Notes under the pieces: model-generated
The model's input: only the letters and a program-made list of their open reading frames with translations
Databases searched by the model: none
Told to the model about the DNA's origin: nothing
Assembly (NCBI GenBank): GCA_035556075.1
Contig: DATMFQ010000030.1
Span: forward strand, 54,884 to 118,883
DNA length: 64,000 nt
Reading direction: 5' to 3'
From: 73-13 sp035556075
GTDB lineage: Bacteria; Actinomycetota; Actinomycetes; Actinomycetales; Microbacteriaceae
Position numbers and translations under genes: made by a program
Shown: piece by piece, positions 1-7,948 of the stretch
Numbering within the stretch: position 1 is the stretch's first letter
Layout of the letters: every line of letters begins with the position of its first letter

Positions 1-259
1 ACTCGACGACGGTGAGCGCGTCGTACACCGCCATGTACTCCTCGGCGTTGATCATGGCGACCTGGGCGCCGATGTTGCGCTCGAAGGTGACGAGCCCCTC
101 CGCTTCGAGGAGGCGGATCGCCTCGCGCACCGGGACGACGCTCATGTCGAGCTCGGCCGCAAGCGGGGCGAGCACGAGCCGGTGGCCCGGCGCGTAGCGG
201 CCGTCCTCGATGCGCGCGGCGATGTGCCGGTACGCCCGGGTGAGCTTCGACTCGGTCAT
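1..259 (-). CDS. GntR family transcriptional regulator (N-terminal part, cut by window edge)
   Basis: Only the first 86 codons are visible; the gene runs off the left edge. They encode the winged-helix DNA-binding domain of a GntR-type regulator: a helix-turn-helix with the pattern LAAELDMSVVPVREAIRLLE followed by the wing LVTFERNIGAQVA. The HTH is close to those of FadR/FCD-type members, but the effector domain lies outside the window, so the subfamily is inferred. The ATG start overlaps the stop of the RidA-RraA fusion (ATGA), so the regulator is translationally coupled to it and is probably part of the regulon it controls. It is the best candidate to bind the palindromes at 1492, 3125 and 25351. 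Confidence 0.85.
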   Translation of the reverse strand, partial: MTESKLTRAYRHIAARIEDGRYAPGHRLVLAPLAAELDMSVVPVREAIRLLEAEGLVTFERNIGAQVAMINAEEYMAVYDALTVVE

Positions 260-1461
260 GGTGTGCCGGTCCCGGTCTCCGCGCGATAGCGCGCGAGGTT
301 CTCCGCCGACGGCGGGAACAGCCCGTCGACCGGCTCGCCGGCCGCGATGCGGTCGAAGACCCAGGAGTCCTGCGCCTCCTGCTCCGCCGCCTCCGCGACG
401 ACTTCCGCGACGAGCGCGGGCGGGATGACGATGACGCCGTCGTCGTCACCGACGATGACGTCGCCGGGCTGGACGGCCGCACCGCCGCAGGCGATCGTGA
501 CGTCGACCTCCCACGGCACGTGCCGGCGGCCGAGGACCGAGGGGTGCGCACCCTGGCTGAAGACCGGAATGCCGATCTCCTGGACCGCCGTCCAGTCACG
601 GACGCCACCGTCGGTGACGATGCCCGCCGCGCCGCGGACCTTCGCGCGCATGGCGAGGATGTCGCCGACGGTGCCGGTCTCCGGGATGCCACGCGCCTCG
701 ACGACGAGCACCTCGCCCGCCTCGACGCCGTCGAAGGCGCGCTTCTGCGCGTTGAAGCCCGGGGCGTGCGCCTTGAACAGGTCAGGGCGGAACGGGATGA
801 GCCTGAGGGTCCGCGCCTGGCCGACGATCCGCTGACCCGGCTGATTCGTCATGGCACCGTCGATGAAGGTCTCGATGTAGCCGCGTTTGCGCAGCGACTG
901 CGAGAGGGTCGCGACCGGCGTGGCCTCGAGGAGGGTACGGAGCTCGGGGGTGAGGACGAATGCCTCGGTCGACTGATCGGCGTCGCGCTCGCTCCGGGCA
1001 CGGTCGCCCGCCGCGGCGGCCGGCTGGGCCGGGGCACGTTCCCCGGACGCACGCTCCGGCAGCACCGCGATGATGTCGGCCTGGATGAGGGCCCCCTCGT
1101 CGAGGTCGGCCTTGATGATCTGCCGCGCGGGACGGGACTCGGCGTCGGGGAACATCGCCTCCCATTCGCGGTTGATCGCGTCACGGTCGCGGTAGCGCTC
1201 GACCCAGAGGTGCACCTTGAGGATGTCGGCGGGGGTGCCGCCGGCGCTCGCCATGAGCTCGGCGATGCGCTCGAAGACGATGCGGGCCTGCTCCTCGAGG
1301 CTGTCGGGGAAGGTCCGCGTGGTGAGGTCGCGCCCCGTGAGGACGCCCGAGTGCAGGTGCTGGCCGATGCGGCTCGCGACGGGGACCGGGTTGACGTGCG
1401 AGAAGCCCTCCGTGTTCACCGAACGTCGCGTGTTCGGATCCTGGTGCTGCGTGCTCGACAT
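256..1461 (-). CDS. RidA-RraA two-domain fusion protein (putative enamine deaminase / oxo-acid aldolase)
   Basis: The 401-residue protein joins two families normally encoded apart. Residues 18-136 are a RidA/YjgF-like domain that keeps the conserved arginine (R113, in the motif RPARQII), the residue that binds the carboxylate of imine substrates in that family. After an Ala-rich linker (137-165) comes an RraA-like domain (about 168-390). It has the GDILA loop near 266 and the VRD motif (R288, D289), which bind pyruvate and the metal in 4-hydroxy-4-methyl-2-oxoglutarate/4-carboxy-4-hydroxy-2-oxoadipate aldolases. An aldolase or oxaloacetate-decarboxylase-like activity is therefore possible, as opposed to the RNase E-inhibitor role of E. 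coli RraA. The gene is preceded by GGGAGG and by the operator palindrome at 1492-1509 overlapping its -10 box. Confidence 0.85.
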   Translation of the reverse strand: MSSTQHQDPNTRRSVNTEGFSHVNPVPVASRIGQHLHSGVLTGRDLTTRTFPDSLEEQARIVFERIAELMASAGGTPADILKVHLWVERYRDRDAINREWEAMFPDAESRPARQIIKADLDEGALIQADIIAVLPERASGERAPAQPAAAAGDRARSERDADQSTEAFVLTPELRTLLEATPVATLSQSLRKRGYIETFIDGAMTNQPGQRIVGQARTLRLIPFRPDLFKAHAPGFNAQKRAFDGVEAGEVLVVEARGIPETGTVGDILAMRAKVRGAAGIVTDGGVRDWTAVQEIGIPVFSQGAHPSVLGRRHVPWEVDVTIACGGAAVQPGDVIVGDDDGVIVIPPALVAEVVAEAAEQEAQDSWVFDRIAAGEPVDGLFPPSAENLARYRAETGTGTP

Positions 1462-1491
1462 CGTCGTTGACCTCCCAAAGAACGGATGTCT

Positions 1492-1509
1492 GAAATCATA
1501 TATGATTTC
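1492..1509. promoter_or_regulatory. Operator palindrome with -10 box for the RidA-RraA gene
   Basis: GAAATCATATATGATTTC is a perfect 18-bp inverted repeat. Its right arm supplies a good -10 hexamer (TATGAT) for the minus-strand gene starting at 1461. The core ATCATATATGAT matches ATCGTATACGAT at 3126-3137 and 25351-25362 (consensus ATCRTATAYGAT), so a regulator bound here would block RNA polymerase. Confidence 0.7.
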
Positions 1510-1536
1510 TCGACCATCCCATTCATCGGGAAAGCA

Positions 1537-2352
1537 CTAGTAGCTCGCGCGCGGCGAACCTCCCGCGGGGCGATCCCCGATGAACCGGTCGGCAAGCGCC
1601 TCCGACCCACGCGCCAGTAGCGCGACATCCGCGCCGACGAAGACGAGATCAGCACCGCCATCGAGGTACCGCTGGGCCGTCGCGGGCGCAAAGGCGTTGA
1701 CCGCGACGGGCTTGCCGACCGAGCGAGCCGCGGCGATCGCGAGCTCCACGGCGGCGACGACATCGGGGTGCTCCTGCTGGCCGAGCAGCCCCATCGAGGC
1801 CGCGAGGTCCGAGGGGCCGACAAAGATCGCGTCGACACCGTCGACGGCAAGGATCGCGTCGACATTCGAGACCGCGGCGGCCGTCTCGATCTGCACGACG
1901 AGCGAAATCGTCTCGGCGGCAAGATCGAGGTAGCCCTCGACTCGGTTCCACCGCGCGGCACGGGCCAGCGCGCTGCCGACGCCGCGGATCCCGCGCGGCG
2001 GGTAGTGCGCGGCCCGGACGATCGTCTCTGCCTGCGCCGCGGTGTCGACCATCGGCACGAGCAGGTTCTGCACGCCGAGGTCGAGGTACTGCTTGATGAG
2101 CCAGGGCTCCCCGACCGGGACGCGCACGAGCGGGATCGCGGGGGTGCCGGCGATGACCTGGAGCTGCGTCTGAATGCTCGACAGCGAGTTCGCGGAGTGC
2201 TCCCCGTCGACGAGGATGACGTCGAGCCCGCTCCCGGCCATGATCTCGGCCGCGACGGGCGACCCGGAGACGACCCAGCCGCCGATGAGCGGACGGGGCG
2301 AGGCCTCGACCCGGTCGACGAGGGTCGGCGGCAGGCTCAGACGAATCGGCAC
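1537..2352 (-). CDS. HpaI/HpcH-type class II aldolase (2-oxo-3-deoxy acid aldolase)
   Basis: A 271-residue member of the HpcH/HpaI family, which cleaves 2-keto-4-hydroxy acids to pyruvate plus an aldehyde using a divalent metal. Visible family features are VDGEHS near the first strand, a central VQIET (metal-binding Glu) and VGPSDLAASMG (metal-binding Asp region). I chose the GTG at 2352 as start. It overlaps the hydratase stop by 16 bases and removes an Arg-rich tail that an ATG at 2409 would add. It is co-transcribed with the hydratase immediately upstream, the same hydratase-aldolase pair as in homoprotocatechuate (HpaH-HpaI) and 2-hydroxypentadienoate pathways. The actual substrate is unknown. 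Confidence 0.85.
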   Translation of the reverse strand: MPIRLSLPPTLVDRVEASPRPLIGGWVVSGSPVAAEIMAGSGLDVILVDGEHSANSLSSIQTQLQVIAGTPAIPLVRVPVGEPWLIKQYLDLGVQNLLVPMVDTAAQAETIVRAAHYPPRGIRGVGSALARAARWNRVEGYLDLAAETISLVVQIETAAAVSNVDAILAVDGVDAIFVGPSDLAASMGLLGQQEHPDVVAAVELAIAAARSVGKPVAVNAFAPATAQRYLDGGADLVFVGADVALLARGSEALADRFIGDRPAGGSPRASY

Positions 2353-3119
2353 GTCACCGCTCCGAGCGGGCCGTAGTCCGCGTGGACGACGTCGCCGCGC
2401 TCCACCCACATCGGCCGGGTGAAGGAGCCCGCGAGGATGAGCTCATCGGCCTCGAGCGTCGTCCCATGCTGGCCGAGCTTGTCGGCGAGCCACGCGACCC
2501 CCATCGCGGGGTGACCGAGCACGGCGGCGGCCACCCCGGATTCCTCGATCGTCTCATTGCGGTACAGCACGGCGCTCACCCAGCGCAGGTCCACCTCGTC
2601 GACCTTGACCGGGCGGCCCCCCGTGACGACCGCGCCGAGCGCCGCATTGTCGGAGATGGTGTCGACGATCGTGCGGCCCTGCATCTCGATGTGCGAGTTG
2701 AGGACCTCGAGCGCGGGGACGACGTAGCGGGTCGCGTCGAGCACGTCGTAGAGCGTCGCGGTCGGCTCGAGTCGCTTGCCGAGGATGAAGGCGAGCTCGA
2801 CCTCGATCCGCACGTTGGAGAAGGCCGCGTGCTCGAGGACGACGCCGGTGTCGAAGAGCTGGTCGTCGAAGATGACGCCGTAGTCGGGCTCGCTGATCCC
2901 GGTCGCGGCCTGCATGACCTTGCTCGTCAGTCCGATCTTGTGCCCGACGACCCGGCGCCCCGACTCGACGCGGCGGCGCGCCCACTCCGCCTGCACCGCG
3001 TAGGAGTCCTCGACGACCATGTGCGGGTAGCGCGCGGTCAGCAGCGGGATGAGCTCACGCGAGGAATGCGCGGCAAAGAGCTCGTCGGCGATCGCGGCGA
3101 TCTGATCCTGAGAGAGCAT
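2337..3119 (-). CDS. 2-oxo-pent-4-enoate / 2-oxo-hept-3-ene-dioate hydratase (HpaH/MhpD family)
   Basis: A 260-residue protein of the FAH-fold hydratase family. It adds water to a 2-hydroxy-2,4-dienoate or its keto tautomer, giving a 4-hydroxy-2-oxo acid that an HpaI-type aldolase can split. It shows GHKIGLTSK (K61), the metal-binding E106 and E108 in RIEVELAF, and FTRPM near the C-terminus. Length fits the family (about 260-267). The ATG at 3119 is preferred over an upstream ATG at 3176 because the -10 box TACGAT ends exactly 6 bases before it and there is no Shine-Dalgarno, which suggests a leaderless mRNA. The HpaI aldolase overlaps its 3' end. Confidence 0.88.
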   Translation of the reverse strand: MLSQDQIAAIADELFAAHSSRELIPLLTARYPHMVVEDSYAVQAEWARRRVESGRRVVGHKIGLTSKVMQAATGISEPDYGVIFDDQLFDTGVVLEHAAFSNVRIEVELAFILGKRLEPTATLYDVLDATRYVVPALEVLNSHIEMQGRTIVDTISDNAALGAVVTGGRPVKVDEVDLRWVSAVLYRNETIEESGVAAAVLGHPAMGVAWLADKLGQHGTTLEADELILAGSFTRPMWVERGDVVHADYGPLGAVTCRFV

Positions 3120-3124
3120 GCGCC

Positions 3125-3138
3125 GATCGTATACGATC
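3125..3138. promoter_or_regulatory. Operator palindrome and leaderless promoter of the hydratase-aldolase operon
   Basis: GATCGTATACGATC is a perfect 14-bp palindrome whose minus-strand half TACGAT lies 6 bases before the ATG at 3119. It combines the -10 element, probable leaderless start and operator, and has the same core as the sites at 1492 and 25351. Confidence 0.7.
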
Positions 3139-3150
3139 CGCCGGACCGCG

Positions 3151-3864
3151 TCAGGCGGGGGATTCGATGGCAGCACGAATGCGCTCAGCCGCGGTCGTCA
3201 AGCGCGCGGCGATCTCCGGGATGGTCAGCTCGGCGCTCACGTAGACCACCGCGACCGTCATGGGCGCGTGGCGGTGGACCGCCAGCGGCACCGCAACGGC
3301 GCGGAGCCCCGGATTCACCTCGTCCCGGCTGCTCGCGAAGCCCTCCCGCAGCACGCCCGCCATGACCTCGACGTCGGTCGCGGCGGGCCACTCGGACTCC
3401 GGCAGCTGGGCAGCGACGGCGCGACCAGGGCCGCCGATCCCGAGCGGGTGGCGGGTGCCGGGATGCTCGGCGACGGTCACGCGGGTGCGGCTCGGCTCGA
3501 CACTGACGAGGGTGACGACTTCGCCGCGGTCGAGGATGCCGATGAAGCAGGTCGCACCGAGGTCCTCCGCGGCGGCGCGCAGCTCGCCGAGCGCGGCCGA
3601 CTGCACGTCGTGCTCGACCCTCGAGGCGAGCGCGGCGAGGCGCAGCCCCAGTCGCACGCGGCCACCCTCGTCCCGCGTGACGAGACCGTGCTCTTCGAGC
3701 GTGCGCAGCAGCCGGTACACGATCGAGCGGTGGAGGCCAAGAGCGCTCACGAGCTCCGGGATCGTCGCGCCGCCCCCGCGGTCGGCAAGGACCTCGAGCA
3801 CCCGGATCCCGCGCGACAGGGTCTGCGCGATGCCCTTGGCCGCCGCGCCCTCGTTACTTGTCAC
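3151..3864 (-). CDS. IclR family transcriptional regulator
   Basis: A 237-residue protein with the two domains of IclR regulators: an N-terminal winged helix (about 12-75, with TIPELVSALGLHRSIVYRLL) and a C-terminal effector-binding domain (about 85-235, with TCFIGILDRGEVVTLVSV and the PLGIGGPGRAVAA loop). IclR regulators commonly control aromatic and sugar-acid catabolism and usually bind a palindrome in a divergent promoter. This gene is divergent from the FAD monooxygenase and lies 31 bases upstream of the hydratase on the same strand. The start is GTG at 3864. It may activate or repress the monooxygenase through the imperfect palindrome at 3904-3922. Confidence 0.9.
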   Translation of the reverse strand: MTSNEGAAAKGIAQTLSRGIRVLEVLADRGGGATIPELVSALGLHRSIVYRLLRTLEEHGLVTRDEGGRVRLGLRLAALASRVEHDVQSAALGELRAAAEDLGATCFIGILDRGEVVTLVSVEPSRTRVTVAEHPGTRHPLGIGGPGRAVAAQLPESEWPAATDVEVMAGVLREGFASSRDEVNPGLRAVAVPLAVHRHAPMTVAVVYVSAELTIPEIAARLTTAAERIRAAIESPA

Positions 3865-3903
3865 CCTCGACTCCGCCCGCTAGAGTTCCATTAGTAGCAC
3901 ACT

Positions 3904-3922
3904 GTGTCCGATTATCGCACAA
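3904..3922. promoter_or_regulatory. Candidate IclR operator in the divergent promoter
   Basis: The divergent spacer between the IclR gene and the monooxygenase contains GTGTCCGATTATCGCACA, an imperfect inverted repeat centred on CGATTATCG with flanking GTG/CAC arms. IclR regulators generally bind 13-20 bp palindromes in such positions. The assignment rests on location and symmetry only. Confidence 0.4.
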
Positions 3923-3975
3923 TCATGCGAGACCAGTGCCGCACCCCGCGGGGCGCGATCGACGAGGAGAGCCCG

Positions 3976-5889
3976 ATGCAGTTCCACCACGACGGTTACC
4001 AGTCGACCGAGCCGCGCGTGCGCCCCGCCGAGGGGTACGGGATCGACCGCGCGAGCGAGCTCCCCGACGAGATGGACCTCCTCATCGTCGGCACCGGCCC
4101 GGCGGGCATGCTGCTCGCCGCGCAGATGTCGAGGTTCCCGACCGTGCACACGCGCATCATCGAGCAGCGCGGCGGCCGGCTCGAGGTCGGGCAGGCCGAC
4201 GGTGTCCAGGCCCGCACGGTCGAGACCTTCCAGGCCTTCGGCTTCCGCGAGCGCATCCAGGCCGAGGCCTACCGGATCACCGAGACGGCCTTCTGGAAAC
4301 CGGACCCGGCGGACCCCAGCCGAATCGTCCGGGTCGCGCGGACACCGGACGACCCAGCCGAGATCAGCGAATTCTGGCACCTCGTCGTCAATCAGGCCCG
4401 CGTCCTCGACTACTTCGCCGATGCCGCGCTCGAGGCGCCCGGGCGCATCGTCCCCGACTACGGGATCGAGTACCTCGGCTGCGAGATCGACCGCGGCGCC
4501 GAGTACCCGGTCCGCGCGCGACTGCGCGCCACGACCGGACCGCGGGCGGGTCAGGAGCGCGTCGTCCGCACGAAGTACCTCGTCGGGGCCGATGGCGCCC
4601 GCTCGAGCGTGCGGGCCTCGATCGGCCGCCGACTCGCCGGCGACACCCAGTACCACGCCTGGGGCGTCATGGACGTCGTGGCGAACACCGACTTCCCCGA
4701 CATCCGCACAAAGACCTTCATCCAGGCCTCCGGCGGCGGCACGATCATCGTCATTCCCCGGGAGGGCCAGTTCCTCTTCCGGCTCTACGTCGACCTCGGC
4801 GCGGTGCCGGCCGACGACGGCGGGGCGATCCGGGCGACCACCTTCGAGCAGGTCCTCACCCAGGCGAACCGCATCCTCCGCCCCTACACCCTTGACGTGC
4901 GCTCCGTCGCCTGGTTCAGCGTCTACGAGGTTGCCCACCGGCTCGCCGACGCCTTCGACGACGTCCCCGTCGAGCTCGCCGGGCAGCACACCCCACGCGC
5001 CTTCATCATGGGCGACGCCTGCCACACCCACTCGGCCAAAGCCGGTCAGGGCATGAATGTGTCGATGCAGGACGGCTACAACCTCGGTTGGAAACTCGGG
5101 CACGTCCTCAGCGGCATCGCCCCCGAGTCGCTGCTGTCGACCTACTCGCTTGAGCGGCAGGTCACGGCGAAGGCGCTGATCGACTACGACCAGGAGTGGT
5201 CGGCGATGGCCGCGAAGCCGATCGAGGAGTACGAGAACCCGAACGAGCTCGAGCAGTACTACCGCCGCACCGCGGAGTTCACCGCCGGGTTCTCCACGCA
5301 CTACGCGCCCTCGCTCGTCACGGCGGGCGGCGAGCACCAGGGACTCGCCACCGGCTTCCCCATCGGCCGGCGCTTCAAGTCCGCCGAGGTCGTGCGCCGC
5401 GCGGACGGGAATCCGCTCCACCTCGGCCACCTCCACGAGGCCGACGGCCGCTGGCGCGTCTACGTCTTCGCCGACCGCGCGGCACCGGCACGTGCGGGCA
5501 CGCCGGTTGCCGCGCTGTCCGACTGGCTGCTGACCGACCCCGACTCTCCCGTGGTGCGCTCGCAGCGGCCCGGCGCTGACCTCGACGCAGTCATCGACGT
5601 CAAGGTGATCTATCAGCAGGACTCCCGCGAGGTCGAGGTGCTCGACGCCCCCGCCGTGTTCCTCCCCGAGCGCGGCCCGCACCGGCTGACGGACCTGCAC
5701 AAGGTGTTCTGCGCGGCGCTCGGCACCGACAACGACGCCGAGGTGGGTGCCGACATCTTCGAGGTCCGCGGGATCAGCCGAGACGGGGCCATTGTCGTCG
5801 TCCGGCCCGACCAGTACGTCGCGGCGGTCCTACCGCTGACCGCGACGGGGGAGCTCGCCGCATTCTTCCGCCCGCTCCTCATCGACTGA
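3976..5889 (+). CDS. FAD-dependent aromatic hydroxylase (3-hydroxybenzoate 4-monooxygenase / phenol 2-monooxygenase family)
   Basis: A 637-residue class A flavoprotein monooxygenase that would hydroxylate an aromatic ring using NAD(P)H and O2. The dinucleotide motif GTGPAG is at 39-44, DG at 206-207, and GD in GDACHTHSAKAGQG at 346-347. The C-terminal third (about 450-637) matches the thioredoxin-like dimerisation domain of phenol hydroxylases. Both the N-terminal MQFHHDGY and the length resemble 3-hydroxybenzoate 4-monooxygenase (MobA), but the ring substrate cannot be fixed from sequence. The ATG at 3976 is preceded by GAGGAGA. No ring-cleavage dioxygenase is seen in the window, so if this is a complete pathway the product must be cleaved by a gene elsewhere. 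Confidence 0.85.
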   Translation: MQFHHDGYQSTEPRVRPAEGYGIDRASELPDEMDLLIVGTGPAGMLLAAQMSRFPTVHTRIIEQRGGRLEVGQADGVQARTVETFQAFGFRERIQAEAYRITETAFWKPDPADPSRIVRVARTPDDPAEISEFWHLVVNQARVLDYFADAALEAPGRIVPDYGIEYLGCEIDRGAEYPVRARLRATTGPRAGQERVVRTKYLVGADGARSSVRASIGRRLAGDTQYHAWGVMDVVANTDFPDIRTKTFIQASGGGTIIVIPREGQFLFRLYVDLGAVPADDGGAIRATTFEQVLTQANRILRPYTLDVRSVAWFSVYEVAHRLADAFDDVPVELAGQHTPRAFIMGDACHTHSAKAGQGMNVSMQDGYNLGWKLGHVLSGIAPESLLSTYSLERQVTAKALIDYDQEWSAMAAKPIEEYENPNELEQYYRRTAEFTAGFSTHYAPSLVTAGGEHQGLATGFPIGRRFKSAEVVRRADGNPLHLGHLHEADGRWRVYVFADRAAPARAGTPVAALSDWLLTDPDSPVVRSQRPGADLDAVIDVKVIYQQDSREVEVLDAPAVFLPERGPHRLTDLHKVFCAALGTDNDAEVGADIFEVRGISRDGAIVVVRPDQYVAAVLPLTATGELAAFFRPLLID

Positions 5890-5927
5890 GCCCACGTCCA
5901 GGCCCACCGCCCGGTATCGTCGTGTGA

Positions 5928-7895
5928 GTGAGTGAGTTCCCCGCGGCCCCGGTCCTCTACGAACTGCCGAAGGAGGTCCAGGACGCCACCGTCCTCCAGG
6001 AGTTCATCGACTGGGTCGAGGAGCACCGGGGGCTCAGGCTCAACGGCTACCAGGAGCTCTACGAGTGGTCGGTCACCGAGATCGAGGACTTCTGGGAGTC
6101 CGTCTGGCAGTTCTACGACGTGCACTCGACCGAGCCGTACACGGCCGTGCTCGAGCGGGAGCAGATGCCGGGGGCCATCTGGTTCCCCGGTGCGCGCATC
6201 AACTACGCGGAGCACGTGCTGCGCGGCGATGGCGCTCGCAGCGCATTCGTCGCGTACTCGCAGACCCGCCCGAAGCAGGAGTGGTCGGTCGACGAGCTCC
6301 GCGCGGAGGTCGGGCGGCTGCGCACCGGGCTCATCGCGGCCGGGGTCGGCAAGGGCGACCGGGTCGCCGCCTACCTGCCGAACATCCCCGAGACGATTGC
6401 CGCCGAACTCGCCGTCGTCAGCCTCGGCGCCATCTGGGCGACCTGCGCGCCCGAGTTCGGCACCGCGAGCGCGATCGACCGACTCAGCATCATCGAGCCG
6501 AAAGTGCTCTTCGTCGTCGGCGGCTACCGCTACGGTCGCAAGGAGATCGACCGTCGCAGTGAGGTCGCGGACATCGCCGCGGCCATTCCGAGCCTGGAGC
6601 ACCTCGTCGAGGTCGCCTACCCCGAGCACGTCATCGAGGGCGCGACGCGCTACGAGGACTTCGGTCGCGGCGGCGCTGGCGACCTCGCTTACGAGCACGT
6701 GCCCTTCGAGCACCCGCTCTTCGTCATCTTCACCTCCGGGACGACCGGCAAGCCGAAGGCGATCACCCACAGCCACGGCGGGATCCTGCTCGAGCACCTG
6801 AAGAACCATGGGCTGAGCTGGAGCCTGCGCGAGGGCGACCGGCTCATGTGGTACTCGACGACGGCCTGGATGGTGTGGAATACGCTGCCCTCGAACCTGC
6901 TTGTCGGCGCCTCCGTCGTCCTCTACGACGGTGACCCGACCTTCCCGGACACGCGCGAGCTGTGGCGCGTCGCCGAGGAGACGAATCCGGACGTGCTCGG
7001 CATGAGTCCCGCCTACATCCGCGCGAGCCGCGCCGATGGGGTCGACCCGAAGACGGAGTTCACCTTCCCCCGCCTCAAGCAGATCTGCGCGGTCGGCAGC
7101 CCCATCCCCCAGGACGGCTACCGCTGGGTGTACGAGCAGTTCGGCGACCGCGTGCTGCTCAACGTCGGCTCCGGCGGCACGGACGTGTGCGGCGGCATCG
7201 TGCAGGGTGCGCCGCTGCTGCCCGTGTACGACGGCGAGATCTCCGGGTCAGCGCTCGGCGTCGACACGGCCGCGTTCGACGAGAACGGCCAACCCGTGCT
7301 CGACACACCGGGCGAGCTCGTCATCCGGCGCCCCATGCCCTCGATGCCGGTCGGCTTCTGGGGTGACGAGGACGGCTCGCGCCTCCACGAGGCGTATTTC
7401 GACACCTACCCGGGCATCTGGCGGCACGGCGACTGGGCGGTCTTCCACGCCAACGGCGCCTGCCAGATCACCGGTCGCTCCGACGCGACCCTCAACCGCG
7501 GCGGCGTCCGGCTCGGCACCGCCGAGTTCTACCAGGTGCTCGACGCGATGCCGCAGATCGTCGACTCGCTCGTCGTCTTCCTCGAGGGCAGCGGCGAGAC
7601 GGCCGAAACTGGCGAGCTCTTCCTCTTCGTGCAGCTCGCCGACGGCGTCGAGGCCTCGGACGAGCTGAGCGCGATGATCGCGCGGACGCTGCGCACCGAG
7701 CTGTCGCCACGGCACGTCCCTGACGCGCTCCACGCCGTGCCGGTCATCCCGGTCAACCGCACCGGCAAGAAGCTCGAGGTCCCCGTCAAGCGTCTGCTGC
7801 AGGGCCGCGCCCTCGCCGAGGTGGCCCAGGCCGGCGCGCTCGCCGACCCGCACGCGCTCGACTGGTTCGCGGAGTTCGCCGCCTCCCGTGCCTGA
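5928..7895 (+). CDS. Acetoacetyl-CoA synthetase (acetoacetate-CoA ligase)
   Basis: A 655-residue adenylate-forming enzyme of the acetoacetate-CoA ligase family, which activates acetoacetate with ATP and CoA for thiolysis. The P-loop-like motif FTSGTTGKPK is at 268-277, the adenylation motif near 505 reads ITGRSDATLNRGGVRLG, and the catalytic lysine is in NRTGKKLEVP (about K614). Length matches the family (about 650) and exceeds that of ordinary acyl-CoA synthetases. The GTG at 5928 follows TATCGT by 7 bases with no Shine-Dalgarno, so it may have its own leaderless promoter in the 38-base gap after the monooxygenase. It implies that the pathway, perhaps through the FAH-family enzyme, yields acetoacetate or a close 3-oxoacid. 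Confidence 0.88.
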   Translation: MSEFPAAPVLYELPKEVQDATVLQEFIDWVEEHRGLRLNGYQELYEWSVTEIEDFWESVWQFYDVHSTEPYTAVLEREQMPGAIWFPGARINYAEHVLRGDGARSAFVAYSQTRPKQEWSVDELRAEVGRLRTGLIAAGVGKGDRVAAYLPNIPETIAAELAVVSLGAIWATCAPEFGTASAIDRLSIIEPKVLFVVGGYRYGRKEIDRRSEVADIAAAIPSLEHLVEVAYPEHVIEGATRYEDFGRGGAGDLAYEHVPFEHPLFVIFTSGTTGKPKAITHSHGGILLEHLKNHGLSWSLREGDRLMWYSTTAWMVWNTLPSNLLVGASVVLYDGDPTFPDTRELWRVAEETNPDVLGMSPAYIRASRADGVDPKTEFTFPRLKQICAVGSPIPQDGYRWVYEQFGDRVLLNVGSGGTDVCGGIVQGAPLLPVYDGEISGSALGVDTAAFDENGQPVLDTPGELVIRRPMPSMPVGFWGDEDGSRLHEAYFDTYPGIWRHGDWAVFHANGACQITGRSDATLNRGGVRLGTAEFYQVLDAMPQIVDSLVVFLEGSGETAETGELFLFVQLADGVEASDELSAMIARTLRTELSPRHVPDALHAVPVIPVNRTGKKLEVPVKRLLQGRALAEVAQAGALADPHALDWFAEFAASRA

Positions 7896-7902
7896 CATGC
7901 AG

Positions 7903-7932
7903 AAGGCCGGGACCCTTTCGGGCCCCGGCCTT
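7903..7932. terminator. Bidirectional hairpin terminator between convergent genes
   Basis: A 13-bp stem (AAGGCCGGGACCC pairing with GGGCCCCGGCCTT, one mismatch) with a TTTC loop lies between the stop of acetoacetyl-CoA synthetase and the stop of the TRAP binding protein. The AA/TT ends of the stem serve as short U-tracts in both directions. Confidence 0.8.
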
Positions 7933-7948
7933 CCGGGTGAGCCTAGCT

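Noticed and set aside
520..1470. Long plus-strand frame (316 codons) opposite the RidA-RraA gene
   Set aside because: Composition is Arg/Asp/Gly-rich with no domain; the minus-strand gene has clear family motifs. It is a typical high-GC antisense shadow.
3880..5700. Minus-strand frame of 606 codons opposite the FAD monooxygenase
   Set aside because: No recognisable fold; the plus strand carries all three flavoprotein motifs.
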